Assembly (NCBI RefSeq): GCF_008704715.1
Contig: NZ_CP023689.1
Location: 3,782,001 to 3,846,000 of the forward strand
Direction of reading: 5' to 3'
DNA length: 64,000 nt
From: Streptomyces chartreusis
GTDB taxonomy: Bacteria > Actinomycetota > Actinomycetes > Streptomycetales > Streptomycetaceae
Both the position numbers and the translations under genes were made by a program. The notes under the pieces were generated by a model. That model was not told the origin of the DNA and ran no database searches. It saw only the letters and a list, made by a program, of their open reading frames with translations. Every line of letters starts with the position of its first letter. The stretch's first letter is position 1. Shown here piece by piece: positions 33,549 through 41,580 of the stretch.

Positions 33549-34985
33549 ATGGCATCGGTATTCGAATACGCACCGGCCCCCGAGTCCCGCTCGATCGTCG
33601 ACATCGCGCCGTCGTACGGCCTGTTCATCGACGGCGAGTTCGTGGAGGCGGCCGACGGCAAGGTCTTCAAGACCGTCTCGCCGTCCACCGAGGAGGTCCT
33701 CGCCGAGATCGCCCAGGCGGGCGAGGCGGACGTGGACCGTGCCGTGCAGGCCGCCCGCAAGGCGTTCGAGAAGTGGTCGGCGCTGCCGGGCTCCGAGCGC
33801 GCGAAGTACCTCTTCCGCATCGCCCGGATCATCCAGGAGCGCAGCCGTGAGCTGGCCGTCCTGGAGACCCTGGACAACGGCAAGCCGATCAAGGAGACCC
33901 GCGACGCGGACCTCCCGCTGGTCGCCGCGCACTTCTTCTACTACGCGGGCTGGGCCGACAAGCTCGACCACGCCGGCTTCGGCGCGAACCCGCAGCCGCT
34001 GGGCGTGGCCGGCCAGGTCATCCCCTGGAACTTCCCCCTCCTCATGCTGGCGTGGAAGATCGCCCCCGCGCTCGCCACCGGCAACACGGTGGTACTGAAG
34101 CCCGCCGAGACGACCCCCCTGTCGGCCCTGTTCTTCGCGGACATCTGCCGCCAGGCGGGCCTGCCCAAGGGCGTCGTCAACATCCTTCCCGGATACGGCG
34201 ACGCGGGCGCCGCGGTCGTCGCGCACCCGGACGTCAACAAGGTCGCCTTCACCGGCTCCACGGCCGTCGGCAAGGAGATCGCCCGCACGATCGCCGGCAC
34301 CCGCAAGAAGGTCACCCTGGAGCTCGGCGGCAAGGGCGCCAACATCGTCTTCGACGACGCCCCCATCGACCAGGCCGTCGAGGGCATCGTCAACGGCATC
34401 TTCTTCAACCAGGGCCAGGTCTGCTGCGCCGGCAGCCGGCTGCTGGTCCAGGAGTCGGTCGAGGAGGAACTGCTGGAGTCCCTCAAGCGCAGGCTCTCCA
34501 CGCTCCGCCTGGGCGACCCGCTGGACAAGAACACCGACATCGGCGCGATCAACTCCGAGGAGCAGCTGACCCGCATCACCTCGCTCGTCGAGGCGGGCGA
34601 GGCGGAGGGCGCCGAGCGCTGGTCGCCGGCCTGTGACATCCCGGAGAGCGGCTACTGGTTCGCCCCGACGCTCTTCACGAACGTCACCCAGGCGCACCGC
34701 ATCGCCCGCGACGAGATCTTCGGCCCGGTCCTGTCGGTCCTCACCTTCCGCACCCCGGACGAGGCCGTCGCCAAGGCCAACAACACCCCGTACGGCCTGT
34801 CGGCGGGCATCTGGACCGAGAAGGGCTCGCGGATCCTCGCCGTGGCGAACAAGCTCCGGGCCGGTGTCGTCTGGTCCAACACGTTCAACAAGTTCGACCC
34901 GACCTCGCCGTTCGGCGGATACAAGGAGTCGGGCTTCGGCCGCGAGGGCGGCCGCCACGGCCTGGAGGCGTACCTCGATGTCTGA
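33549..34985 (+). CDS. Aldehyde dehydrogenase (catalytically complete)
   Basis: An NAD(P)-dependent enzyme of 478 residues. Motifs: GQVIPWNFPLLMLAWKIAPA (nucleotide binding), FTGSTAVGKEIA, catalytic Glu in VTLELGGKGAN and catalytic Cys in NQGQVCCAGSRLLV, then EIFGPVLSVLTF. The N-terminus starts about 20 residues before the fold. It lies 5 bases after deoC, so acetaldehyde released by DeoC is the likely substrate (inference). Its end overlaps the following half-length relative by 8 bases, which suggests coupled synthesis and a complex. Confidence 0.94.
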   Translation: MASVFEYAPAPESRSIVDIAPSYGLFIDGEFVEAADGKVFKTVSPSTEEVLAEIAQAGEADVDRAVQAARKAFEKWSALPGSERAKYLFRIARIIQERSRELAVLETLDNGKPIKETRDADLPLVAAHFFYYAGWADKLDHAGFGANPQPLGVAGQVIPWNFPLLMLAWKIAPALATGNTVVLKPAETTPLSALFFADICRQAGLPKGVVNILPGYGDAGAAVVAHPDVNKVAFTGSTAVGKEIARTIAGTRKKVTLELGGKGANIVFDDAPIDQAVEGIVNGIFFNQGQVCCAGSRLLVQESVEEELLESLKRRLSTLRLGDPLDKNTDIGAINSEEQLTRITSLVEAGEAEGAERWSPACDIPESGYWFAPTLFTNVTQAHRIARDEIFGPVLSVLTFRTPDEAVAKANNTPYGLSAGIWTEKGSRILAVANKLRAGVVWSNTFNKFDPTSPFGGYKESGFGREGGRHGLEAYLDV

Positions 34986-35877
34986 CAAGTCCGAGCAGCA
35001 GCGTCTGAGCGTCTTCAAGACCTACAAGCTGTACGTCGGCGGGAAGTTCCCGCGTTCCGAGAGCGGCCGGGTGTACGAGGTGACGGACTCCAAGGGCAAC
35101 TGGCTGGCGAACGTCCCCCTGTCGTCCCGCAAGGACGCCCGTGACGCCGTGGTCGCCGCCCGCAAGGCGTTCGGCGGCTGGTCCGGGGCGACGGCGTACA
35201 ACCGCGGTCAGATCCTCTACCGCATCGCCGAGATGCTGGAGGGCCGGCGCGAGCAGTACGTCCGCGAAGTCGCCGACGCCGAGGGCCTGTCGAAGTCGAA
35301 GGCGGCGGCGCAGGTCGACGCGGCGATCGACCGCTGGGTCTGGTACGCGGGCTGGACGGACAAGATCGCCCAGGTCGTGGGCGGCGGCAACCCGGTCGCG
35401 GGCCCGTTCTTCAACCTGTCCTCGCCCGAGCCGACCGGTGTGGTCGCGATCGTGGCGCCGCAGGAGTCGTCGTTCCTGGGTCTGGTGTCCGTGCTCGCCC
35501 CGGTGATCGCGACCGGCAACACGGCGATCGTGGTGGCGTCGGAGAAGTCCCCGCTGCCCGCCCTGTCCCTGGGCGAGGTCCTGGCCACCTCCGACCTGCC
35601 CGGCGGTGTCGTCAACGTCCTGTCCGGCCGTACGGCGGAGATCGCCACGCCGCTCGCCGCCCACCAGGACGTCAACGCGATCGACCTGGCCGGCGCCGGC
35701 GAGGACCTGGCGAAGGAGCTGGAGATCGCGGCGGCGGACAACCTCAAGCGCGTCCTGCGTCCACAGTCTGTGGACCACACCGCCACGCCCGGCATCGACC
35801 GTATGACGGCGTTCCTGGAGACGAAGACGGTCTGGCACCCGACGGGTTCGCTGGGCGCGTCCGGCTCGTCGTACTGA
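34978..35877 (+). CDS. Half-length aldehyde dehydrogenase homologue lacking catalytic residues
   Basis: A 299-residue protein related to aldehyde dehydrogenases (YKLYVGGKFPRSESGRVYEV; VAARKAFGGWSGATAYNRGQ; PTGVVAIVAPQESSFLGLV; VIATGNTAIVVASEKSPLPA). It stops after the nucleotide domain. The segments that would carry the catalytic Glu (ELGG) and Cys are absent, so it cannot be an active dehydrogenase alone. Translation starts with ATG 34978, overlapping the previous gene. By analogy with ALDH16, where an active domain is fused to an inactive second one, I infer a structural partner of the preceding enzyme. A terminator follows. Confidence 0.88.
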   Translation: MSDKSEQQRLSVFKTYKLYVGGKFPRSESGRVYEVTDSKGNWLANVPLSSRKDARDAVVAARKAFGGWSGATAYNRGQILYRIAEMLEGRREQYVREVADAEGLSKSKAAAQVDAAIDRWVWYAGWTDKIAQVVGGGNPVAGPFFNLSSPEPTGVVAIVAPQESSFLGLVSVLAPVIATGNTAIVVASEKSPLPALSLGEVLATSDLPGGVVNVLSGRTAEIATPLAAHQDVNAIDLAGAGEDLAKELEIAAADNLKRVLRPQSVDHTATPGIDRMTAFLETKTVWHPTGSLGASGSSY

Positions 35878-35899
35878 GGACCGGCCGGCACCGAGACCG

Positions 35900-35941
35900 G
35901 AGAGCCGCGCTTCCCCGCCGTCCCGGGGAGACGCGGCTCTC
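35900..35941 (+). terminator. Terminator of the deoC operon
   Basis: Inverted repeat GAGAGCCGCG / CGCGGCTCTC (35900-35909 with 35932-35941), extended by an inner CTCCCC-type stem. It lies 22 bases past the last gene of the operon. Confidence 0.8.
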
Positions 35942-36061
35942 TGCCGCGCGCGGGCGCGGGGTGGCCGGGTGAACGCCACATGCAGTGCAGGTGTGATCCG
36001 CGCATCAAACGTGGTCCGCCGGGTCGTTCACCGGCCCGTCGATGCCTCACACTGGTGTCCC

Positions 36062-36697
36062 GTGAGTTCCCCTTCGCCCATACCGACGCGAGTCGTGCTG
36101 CTCTGCGGCCCCTCCGGCTCCGGCAAGTCCCTTCTCGCCGCCCGCTCCGGCCTTCCGGTCCTGCGGCTCGACGACTTCTACAAAGAGGGCGACGACCCGA
36201 CCCTGCCCCTGGTCCCGGGGAGCTCCGACATCGACTGGGACCACCCCGACTCCTGGGACGCCGACACGGCCGTCGCGGCGATCACCGAGCTGTGCCGCAC
36301 GGGCCGCACCGACGTGCCGCTGTACGACATCTCGCTGAGCGCCCGCACCGGCGCGGAGTCCGTCGACATCGGCCGCACCCCGCTGTTCATCGCGGAGGGC
36401 ATCTTCGCGGCCGAGATCGTCAACCGCTGCCGTGAACTCGGTGTCCTGGCCGACGCGCTGTGCCTGAGCCGGGGCCCGATGCGCACCTTCCGCCGCCGCT
36501 TCCTGCGCGACCTGAAGGAGGGCCGCAAGTCGGTGCCCTTCCTGCTGCGCCGCGGCTGGCGCCTGATGCGCCTGGAGCGCTCCATCGTCGCCCACCAGAC
36601 GTCCCTGGGCGCATACGCCTGCGACCGTGACGAGGCCCTCGGCCGGCTCACGGCGGCCGCCGCGGGCCGCTGCCCGGCCACCGCCCCGGCAGCCTGA
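36062..36697 (+). CDS. Uridine kinase-like P-loop ATPase
   Basis: A 211-residue P-loop protein with Walker A in VVLLCGPSGSGKSLLAARSG, then RLDDFYKEGDDPTLP and the acidic DIDWDHPDSWD. This Asp-Asp-Phe-Tyr plus Trp-Asp-His-Pro arrangement is that of uridine/cytidine kinases and phosphoribulokinase-like proteins. It probably phosphorylates a nucleoside in salvage, in line with the surrounding genes, though the family also holds ATPases of unknown substrate. GTG 36062 is chosen; the upstream frame to 35969 looks non-coding. No regulon palindrome precedes it. Confidence 0.87.
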   Translation: MSSPSPIPTRVVLLCGPSGSGKSLLAARSGLPVLRLDDFYKEGDDPTLPLVPGSSDIDWDHPDSWDADTAVAAITELCRTGRTDVPLYDISLSARTGAESVDIGRTPLFIAEGIFAAEIVNRCRELGVLADALCLSRGPMRTFRRRFLRDLKEGRKSVPFLLRRGWRLMRLERSIVAHQTSLGAYACDRDEALGRLTAAAAGRCPATAPAA

Positions 36698-36767
36698 ACG
36701 AAGTCGGCACCCACGCCGTCGTAGGACCGTGAAGAACGCTCCTGTTTCTGCGTGGGGAAGGAAGCCG

Positions 36768-37124
36768 ATGACCGGTGCACCCCTGACCGTCCGCCGGGTG
36801 CTCCCGGCTGTTCTGCTGGCCCTGGCGGCCACCGGTTGCGGTGAGGGAGACGCCACGGAGCCGGACGGCACCGCCGCGGCCTCCTGCGCGTACATGGTGA
36901 CGTACGCCGACCGCACCTATCTCGGCACCGCGGGCACCGACTTCACCGTCGGGAAGAAGCTGGGCACCGCCACGGTCCCGGAGTGCGACGACACCCCGAA
37001 CGACCCCGAAGGCGCAGTCCCCGAGGGCAAGGTCACCGCGTACGCGGTCGAGGGGGAGGACCCGGCCGTCGCCATCGCCGTGGGCGACACGCCCGCCGAG
37101 GCGACCCTGATGAAGGTCCGCTGA
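36768..37124 (+). CDS. Small lipoprotein, unknown function
   Basis: A 118-residue secreted protein with lipobox LALAATGC (lipidated Cys about residue 24) after a short basic start. The mature part has the pair SCAYMVTYADRTYLG and VPECDDTPND, whose Cys may form a disulfide, and ends AIAVGDTPAEATLMKVR. I do not recognise a named function. The ATG at 36768 follows GGGGAAGGAAG, a strong ribosome site. It is convergent with sigQ; an imperfect hairpin lies between. Confidence 0.82.
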   Translation: MTGAPLTVRRVLPAVLLALAATGCGEGDATEPDGTAAASCAYMVTYADRTYLGTAGTDFTVGKKLGTATVPECDDTPNDPEGAVPEGKVTAYAVEGEDPAVAIAVGDTPAEATLMKVR

Positions 37125-37186
37125 GCACACAGCGAAGCGGGACTGGACGGACCCCCCGGCCCTCCAGCCCCGCTGTCGTTGTGCTC
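37123..37186. terminator. Imperfect long hairpin between the lipoprotein and sigQ
   Basis: About 25-base arms (37123-37147 with 37162-37186) pair with several mismatches. It starts at the stop codon of the lipoprotein. It is the likely terminator for that gene; it lies 116 bases beyond the end of sigQ. Confidence 0.5.
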
Positions 37187-37301
37187 CGCCCACGTCCCCC
37201 GTGGCGGAGCACCCCCCGTTCCCCCGTGGGTTCCCCGTTGGCCCCCCAGCCCCCGTGGATCCCCCACTTGTCACCGCTCCCCCGCGGTGCCCCCCGAACC
37301 T

Positions 37302-38048
37302 TCAGGCGACAAGCTCCCCGAAGGCGTCCTCCTCGTCACGGCCGAAGCTGAGGACCTCGTCCTCGCGCAGCCGGCGGAGCGACCGCCAGATGCTGGACTT
37401 CACCGTGCCGACACTGATGTCGAGGATGTCCGCGATCTCCGGGTCGGTGCGGCCCTCGTAGTAACGAAGGACCAGCATCGTCCGCTGGAGTTCGGGCAGC
37501 CGGGCCAGCGCCTGCCACAGGACCGCGCGCAGTTCGGTGCCGCGCATCGCGTCCGTGTCGCCGGGCGTCTCCGGCAGCTCCTCGGTCGGGTACTCGTTCA
37601 GCTTGCGGCGGCGCCACGCGCTGATGTGCAGGTTCGTCATCGTCCGCCGCAGGTAACCACCGACGGCGGCCTTGTCACTGATCCGGTCCCAGGCCTTGTA
37701 CGTCGAGAACAGCGCGCTCTGGAGCAGGTCCTCGGCCTCGAAGCGGTCACCGGTCAGGTGGTAGGCGGTTGCGTACAGGGAGGCGCGGCGCTCCTGGACG
37801 TAGGCGGTGAACTCCGCCTCCGACAGCGAGCGACGACGCTCCCCCGAGTCCTCCCTGTACGCGCTTCCCCCGTGCGGTTCCCCCGTGAAACCGTCAACCA
37901 CCGTCATGTACGCGGTGTGCTGACGCCCGGTGCCGCGAGCGCACCCCCGCCCGCTCACGGCACCGGACTTCTCCGAACCCCGGCCCCCGTTCACGTCGTG
38001 CAGACGCGTGATCACTGCGCTGGTGCTGGTGCCGTGCAGCGTGTTCAT
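37302..38048 (-). CDS. sigQ: ECF sigma factor SigQ (SigE-like family)
   Basis: An RNA polymerase sigma factor. Region 2 is LYATAYHLTGDRFEAEDLLQ, with AWDRISDKAAVGGYLRRTMT; region 4 is LPELQRTMLVLRYYEGRTDP then EIADILDISVGTVKSSIWRS. It is divergent from afsQ1, as in S. coelicolor where AfsQ1 activates sigQ and the sigma factor affects antibiotic production. I use ATG 38048 (248 residues), after a G-rich stretch. ATG 37907 would give 201 residues and removes a Gly/Arg-rich start that has no sigma homology, so the true start is uncertain. Confidence 0.9.
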   Translation of the reverse strand: MNTLHGTSTSAVITRLHDVNGGRGSEKSGAVSGRGCARGTGRQHTAYMTVVDGFTGEPHGGSAYREDSGERRRSLSEAEFTAYVQERRASLYATAYHLTGDRFEAEDLLQSALFSTYKAWDRISDKAAVGGYLRRTMTNLHISAWRRRKLNEYPTEELPETPGDTDAMRGTELRAVLWQALARLPELQRTMLVLRYYEGRTDPEIADILDISVGTVKSSIWRSLRRLREDEVLSFGRDEEDAFGELVA

Positions 38049-38169
38049 CTCGCGCCCCCCGTCGTGGACTTCCGGTGTTCTGCTCGTGCGTCCTGCTGTG
38101 TTGCGTCCTGCTGTCTTGCCTTGTGCCGAAAAGCTTGCCCGGGCACTTTCATCGCCGTGTCCGCCGACT

Positions 38170-38185
38170 GTCACAGAGCTGTCAC
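38170..38185. promoter_or_regulatory. AfsQ1 binding site in the sigQ-afsQ1 intergenic region
   Basis: GTCAC-AGAGCT-GTCAC, a direct repeat that fits the published AfsQ1 consensus GTnAC-n6-GTnAC exactly. It lies 122 bases upstream of the sigQ ATG used here and 131 upstream of afsQ1. Activation of sigQ and autoregulation are both possible. Confidence 0.85.
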
Positions 38186-38315
38186 AGGGGCCTGTGTCAG
38201 AGCCCGCCCCCAGCGCCACCACAGCGCGGACACAGCCGGCAGCGCTACGCACACGTATCCCTACTGCTCGTACAGGAGTCGAAAGACCACCCCCGCATGG
38301 GCCAGAATGACCCCC

Positions 38316-38993
38316 GTGCCTTCCCTGTTGCTGATCGAGGACGACGACGCCATCCGCACGGCCCTGGAGCTCTCACTGACCCGCCAGGGACACCGTGTGG
38401 CCACCGCTGCCACCGGCGAGGACGGTCTGAAACTGCTGCGTGAGCAGCGGCCGGACCTGATCGTGCTGGACGTGATGCTGCCCGGCATCGACGGCTTCGA
38501 GGTGTGCCGTCGTATCCGGCGCACCGACCAGCTGCCGATCATCCTGCTGACCGCGCGCAACGACGACATCGACATCGTCGTCGGGCTGGAGTCCGGCGCC
38601 GACGACTACATCGTCAAACCCGTGCAGGGGCGCGTCCTCGACGCCCGCATCCGGGCCGTGCTGCGGCGCGGGGAGCGGGAGTCGAACGACGCGGCGGCCT
38701 TCGGCAGCCTGGTCATCGACCGCGCGGCCATGACCGTCACCAAGAACGGCGAGGACCTCCAGCTCACCCCGACCGAGCTGCGTCTGCTGCTCGAACTGAG
38801 CCGCCGCCCGGGCCAGGCCCTGTCCCGCCAGCAGCTCCTGCGCCTGGTCTGGGAGCACGACTACCTGGGCGACTCCCGCCTCGTGGACGCCTGCGTCCAG
38901 CGCCTGCGCGCGAAGGTGGAGGACGTCCCGTCCTCCCCGACCCTGATCCGTACCGTCCGTGGTGTCGGCTACCGCCTGGACGCGCCTCAGTGA
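38316..38993 (+). CDS. afsQ1: Response regulator AfsQ1 (OmpR family)
   Basis: A 225-residue transcription activator, identical in length to S. coelicolor AfsQ1. The receiver domain starts PSLLLIEDDDAIRTALELSL, with phospho-acceptor Asp52 in LIVLDVMLPGIDGFEV, the switch Thr in LPIILLTARND and Lys in DDYIVKPVQGR. The winged-helix C-terminus ends TLIRTVRGVGYRLDAPQ. AfsQ1 links nitrogen/glutamate signals to secondary metabolism and central metabolism (established for S. coelicolor). GTG 38316 gives the known N-terminus; an ATG at 38307 would add three residues. It overlaps afsQ2 by 4 bases. Confidence 0.97.
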   Translation: MPSLLLIEDDDAIRTALELSLTRQGHRVATAATGEDGLKLLREQRPDLIVLDVMLPGIDGFEVCRRIRRTDQLPIILLTARNDDIDIVVGLESGADDYIVKPVQGRVLDARIRAVLRRGERESNDAAAFGSLVIDRAAMTVTKNGEDLQLTPTELRLLLELSRRPGQALSRQQLLRLVWEHDYLGDSRLVDACVQRLRAKVEDVPSSPTLIRTVRGVGYRLDAPQ

Positions 38994-40561
38994 CAGAAGC
39001 GCAGGGGGGATTCCGCGGCTGGTTCGCGGCTCGCAAGGGGGTGTGGTCGAGGCTGCGTTTCACGAGCCTGCGGCTGCGCCTGGTCGTCGTCTTCGGCCTC
39101 GTGGCCCTCACGGCCGCCGTGTCCGCGTCCGGCATCGCCTACTGGCTCAACCGCGAGGCGGTGCTGACCCGCACGCAGGACGCGGTACTGCGCGACTTCG
39201 AGCAGGAGATGCAGAACCGCGCAGGCCTGTTGCCCGAGGAGCCCACGCAGGACGAACTCCAGCACACCGCCGGTCAGATGGCCAACAGCAGCCAGCGCTT
39301 CAGCGTGCTCCTGGTGGCCCAGGACGCCGCCGGCGCTCCCGCCTACGGCAGCTCCGGCGGCCTGGACGGCTTCACCCTCGCGGACGTACCGAAGTCCCTG
39401 CGCACGGCCGTGAACGAGAAGCAGGAGGTCGACTCCTCCAACAAGGCCGAGTACCACCTGTACTGGCAGCGGATAGTGGAGGACGACACCCCGTATCTGA
39501 TCGCCGGCACCAAGGTCAACGGCGGCGGTCCGACGGGCTACATGCTCAAGTCGCTGGAGCAGGAGGCGAAGGACCTCAACTCCCTCGCCTGGTCCCTCGG
39601 CATCGCCACCGGCCTCGCCCTGATCGGCTCGGCGCTGCTCGCGCAGGCCGCCGCCACGACCGTATTGAAGCCGGTGCAGCGCCTCGGCGTCGCGGCCCGC
39701 CGCCTCGGCGAGGGCAAGCTCGACACCCGCCTGCGCGTCTCGGGCACGGACGAACTCGCCGATCTCTCCCGGACGTTCAACAACGCGGCGGCCGCGCTGG
39801 AGAAGCGGGTCGCCGACATGGCCTCCCGCGACGAGTCGTCCCGCCGTTTCGTGGCGGACATGTCCCACGAACTACGCACCCCCCTCACCGCGATCACGGC
39901 CGTGACCGAGGTCCTGGAGGAGGAGCTCGAGATGGAATCCGGCTCCATGGATCCCATGATCGAGCCGGCCGTACGCCTGGTGGTCAGCGAGACCCGCCGC
40001 CTGAACGACCTGGTCGAGAACCTCATGGAGGTCACCCGCTTCGACGCGGGCACGGCCCGCCTGGTCCTCGACCACGTCGACATCGCCGACCAGATCACGG
40101 CCTGTATCGACGCCCGCGCCTGGCTGGACGCGGTCGACCTGGACGCCGAGCGCGGCATCATGGTCCGCCTCGACCCCCGCCGCCTGGACGTCATCCTGGC
40201 CAACCTCATCGGCAACGCCCTCAAGCACGGCGGCTCGCCGGTGCGCGTGGCGGTCCGGGTGACGGACGACGAGATCGTCATCGCCGTGCGCGACCACGGC
40301 CCCGGCATCCCCGAGGACGTCCTGCCCCACGTCTTCGACCGCTTCTACAAGGCCAGCGCGTCCCGCCCCCGTTCCGAGGGCAGCGGCCTGGGCCTCTCCA
40401 TCGCCCTGGAGAACGCCCACATCCACGGCGGCGAGATCACGGCCGCCAACTCCCCCGAGGGCGGCGCGATCTTCACCCTGCGCCTCCCCAGGGAAACCTC
40501 GGACGCAGTGGCGTCAGGGGACGAGAACCCCCAGCACAACCCGCCAAAGGGAGACGCGTAA
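38990..40561 (+). CDS. afsQ2: Sensor histidine kinase AfsQ2
   Basis: A 523-residue membrane kinase that phosphorylates AfsQ1. Two transmembrane helices (LVVVFGLVALTAAVSASGIA near residue 35; GIATGLALIGSALLAQAAAT near 210) flank an extracytoplasmic sensor domain. HAMP (VLKPVQRLGVAARRLGEGKL), the phospho-His box (FVADMSHELRTPLTAITAV) and the ATPase boxes LANLIGNALKHG, RDHGPGIPEDV and GSGLGLSIALENAHIHGG follow. It starts with GTG at 38990, overlapping the afsQ1 stop (GTGA). The next gene starts inside its stop codon. The signal sensed is not shown by the sequence. Confidence 0.96.
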   Translation: MTEAQGGFRGWFAARKGVWSRLRFTSLRLRLVVVFGLVALTAAVSASGIAYWLNREAVLTRTQDAVLRDFEQEMQNRAGLLPEEPTQDELQHTAGQMANSSQRFSVLLVAQDAAGAPAYGSSGGLDGFTLADVPKSLRTAVNEKQEVDSSNKAEYHLYWQRIVEDDTPYLIAGTKVNGGGPTGYMLKSLEQEAKDLNSLAWSLGIATGLALIGSALLAQAAATTVLKPVQRLGVAARRLGEGKLDTRLRVSGTDELADLSRTFNNAAAALEKRVADMASRDESSRRFVADMSHELRTPLTAITAVTEVLEEELEMESGSMDPMIEPAVRLVVSETRRLNDLVENLMEVTRFDAGTARLVLDHVDIADQITACIDARAWLDAVDLDAERGIMVRLDPRRLDVILANLIGNALKHGGSPVRVAVRVTDDEIVIAVRDHGPGIPEDVLPHVFDRFYKASASRPRSEGSGLGLSIALENAHIHGGEITAANSPEGGAIFTLRLPRETSDAVASGDENPQHNPPKGDA

Positions 40562-41166
40562 TGACGAAGCGCCGCCTCCTCACCCTCACGACCCTCTCCG
40601 CGGCCCTCCTCACGGGCTGCGGCATACGCTCCACGGAGGTCCCGACCGACTTCGGTCCGGCCCCGTCGCGCGTGCACTGCTCCCTCTCGGAACCGAACAT
40701 CTCGACACAGGCCGAGCGGGGCCTGCCGGTCCAGGTGTTCCTGCTGTGCGGCTCCCAACTGGTGGCGGTGGACCGGACGGTACGCGTACCCGACGGCACC
40801 GCGGACTCCGCCCGCCGCGTCCTGGTGGCCCAGGGCCTCCTGGACGAACTGGAGGCGACCCCGTCGGCCACCGAGAAGGAGGCCGGCTACACCACGGACG
40901 TCCGAGGCGCCATGGGAGTAACCGGCCCCCGCCCCGCCGACCCCGACGAGACCCTCCGCCTGAGCACACCCCCCGACGACCTCACGTCGTACGCCCTGGC
41001 CCAGATCGTCTGCACCTTCTCCGACTCCTCGGCCGCCGAGGGCGACGGCTCGGTGATCCTGGGCGGCCCGACCCGGGAAACCCCCCGCCGCTACGAATGC
41101 ACGAACGAGGTCCGAACCCGCCCCGGCAGCAACGAGCCCCCGTCGACCGAGGTCACGGACGGCTGA
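40561..41166 (+). CDS. Lipoprotein of the afsQ operon (AfsQ3-like)
   Basis: A 201-residue lipoprotein: MTKRRLLTLTTLSAALLTGC gives a lipobox with lipidated Cys at residue 20. The mature part resembles a GerMN-like fold (VQVFLLCGSQLVAVDRTVRV; TADSARRVLVAQGLLDELEA), ending in a Cys-containing tail (QIVCTFSDSSA; RRYECTNEVR). The ATG shares a base with the afsQ2 stop (TAATG), so translation is coupled. A membrane-anchored partner outside the cell that tunes AfsQ2 is a natural inference from the operon. In S. coelicolor the gene in this position has been called afsQ3. Confidence 0.88.
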   Translation: MTKRRLLTLTTLSAALLTGCGIRSTEVPTDFGPAPSRVHCSLSEPNISTQAERGLPVQVFLLCGSQLVAVDRTVRVPDGTADSARRVLVAQGLLDELEATPSATEKEAGYTTDVRGAMGVTGPRPADPDETLRLSTPPDDLTSYALAQIVCTFSDSSAAEGDGSVILGGPTRETPRRYECTNEVRTRPGSNEPPSTEVTDG

Positions 41167-41180
41167 CGCCCGTACGAGGT

Positions 41181-41505
41181 CTGCGGGCCCGCAGCGGCTG
41201 GTCGCGCAGTTCCTCGCGCCCCTAAAAGAAGGGCGTTGCAGTGGGCCTGCGCCGAGACGTGACCGTGGGCCTAACAACCGTCGCGCAGTTCCCCGCGCCC
41301 CTAGGGGGTCGCAGTCGCCCACGGCGGTGAGGGGACGTGCCGGGGGGTGTCCGCCCGCAGCGGCGGGCGTCAACGCCGAGCACCCTTCTAAGAGAGCCCA
41401 ACCGCCCGACCGAGGACGGACACCCCCGGCACGGCCCCGACCCACCTCCCACCCCCAGGCGCTACACGCACCCCCACCGAGGCCGCACAGGCCGCCGCAG
41501 GCACC
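41181..41505 (+). repeat. Approximately 325-bp dispersed element, copy B
   Basis: Homologous along its length to 29562-29889. It has two short core copies (near 41198, with one base changed, and 41281) and the inverted repeat GTGCCGGGGGGTGTCCG (41337-41353) pairing with CGGACACCCCCGGCAC (41417-41432; one C shorter). It begins 15 bases after the afsQ operon and ends 76 bases before the VanZ GTG. Confidence 0.85.
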
Positions 41506-41580
41506 CCGATGTGGCAGACACCTCACCCCACAAACCCACACCCCGGAACCGATCCCGCCGGACAGCGCGTCTACGGGGGC

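Noticed and set aside
34978..35877. Half-length aldehyde dehydrogenase as a frameshifted pseudogene
   Set aside because: It starts in a coupled overlap, keeps good codon bias to its stop and is followed directly by a terminator with no remnant of the missing half. That suits a functional short protein better than decay.
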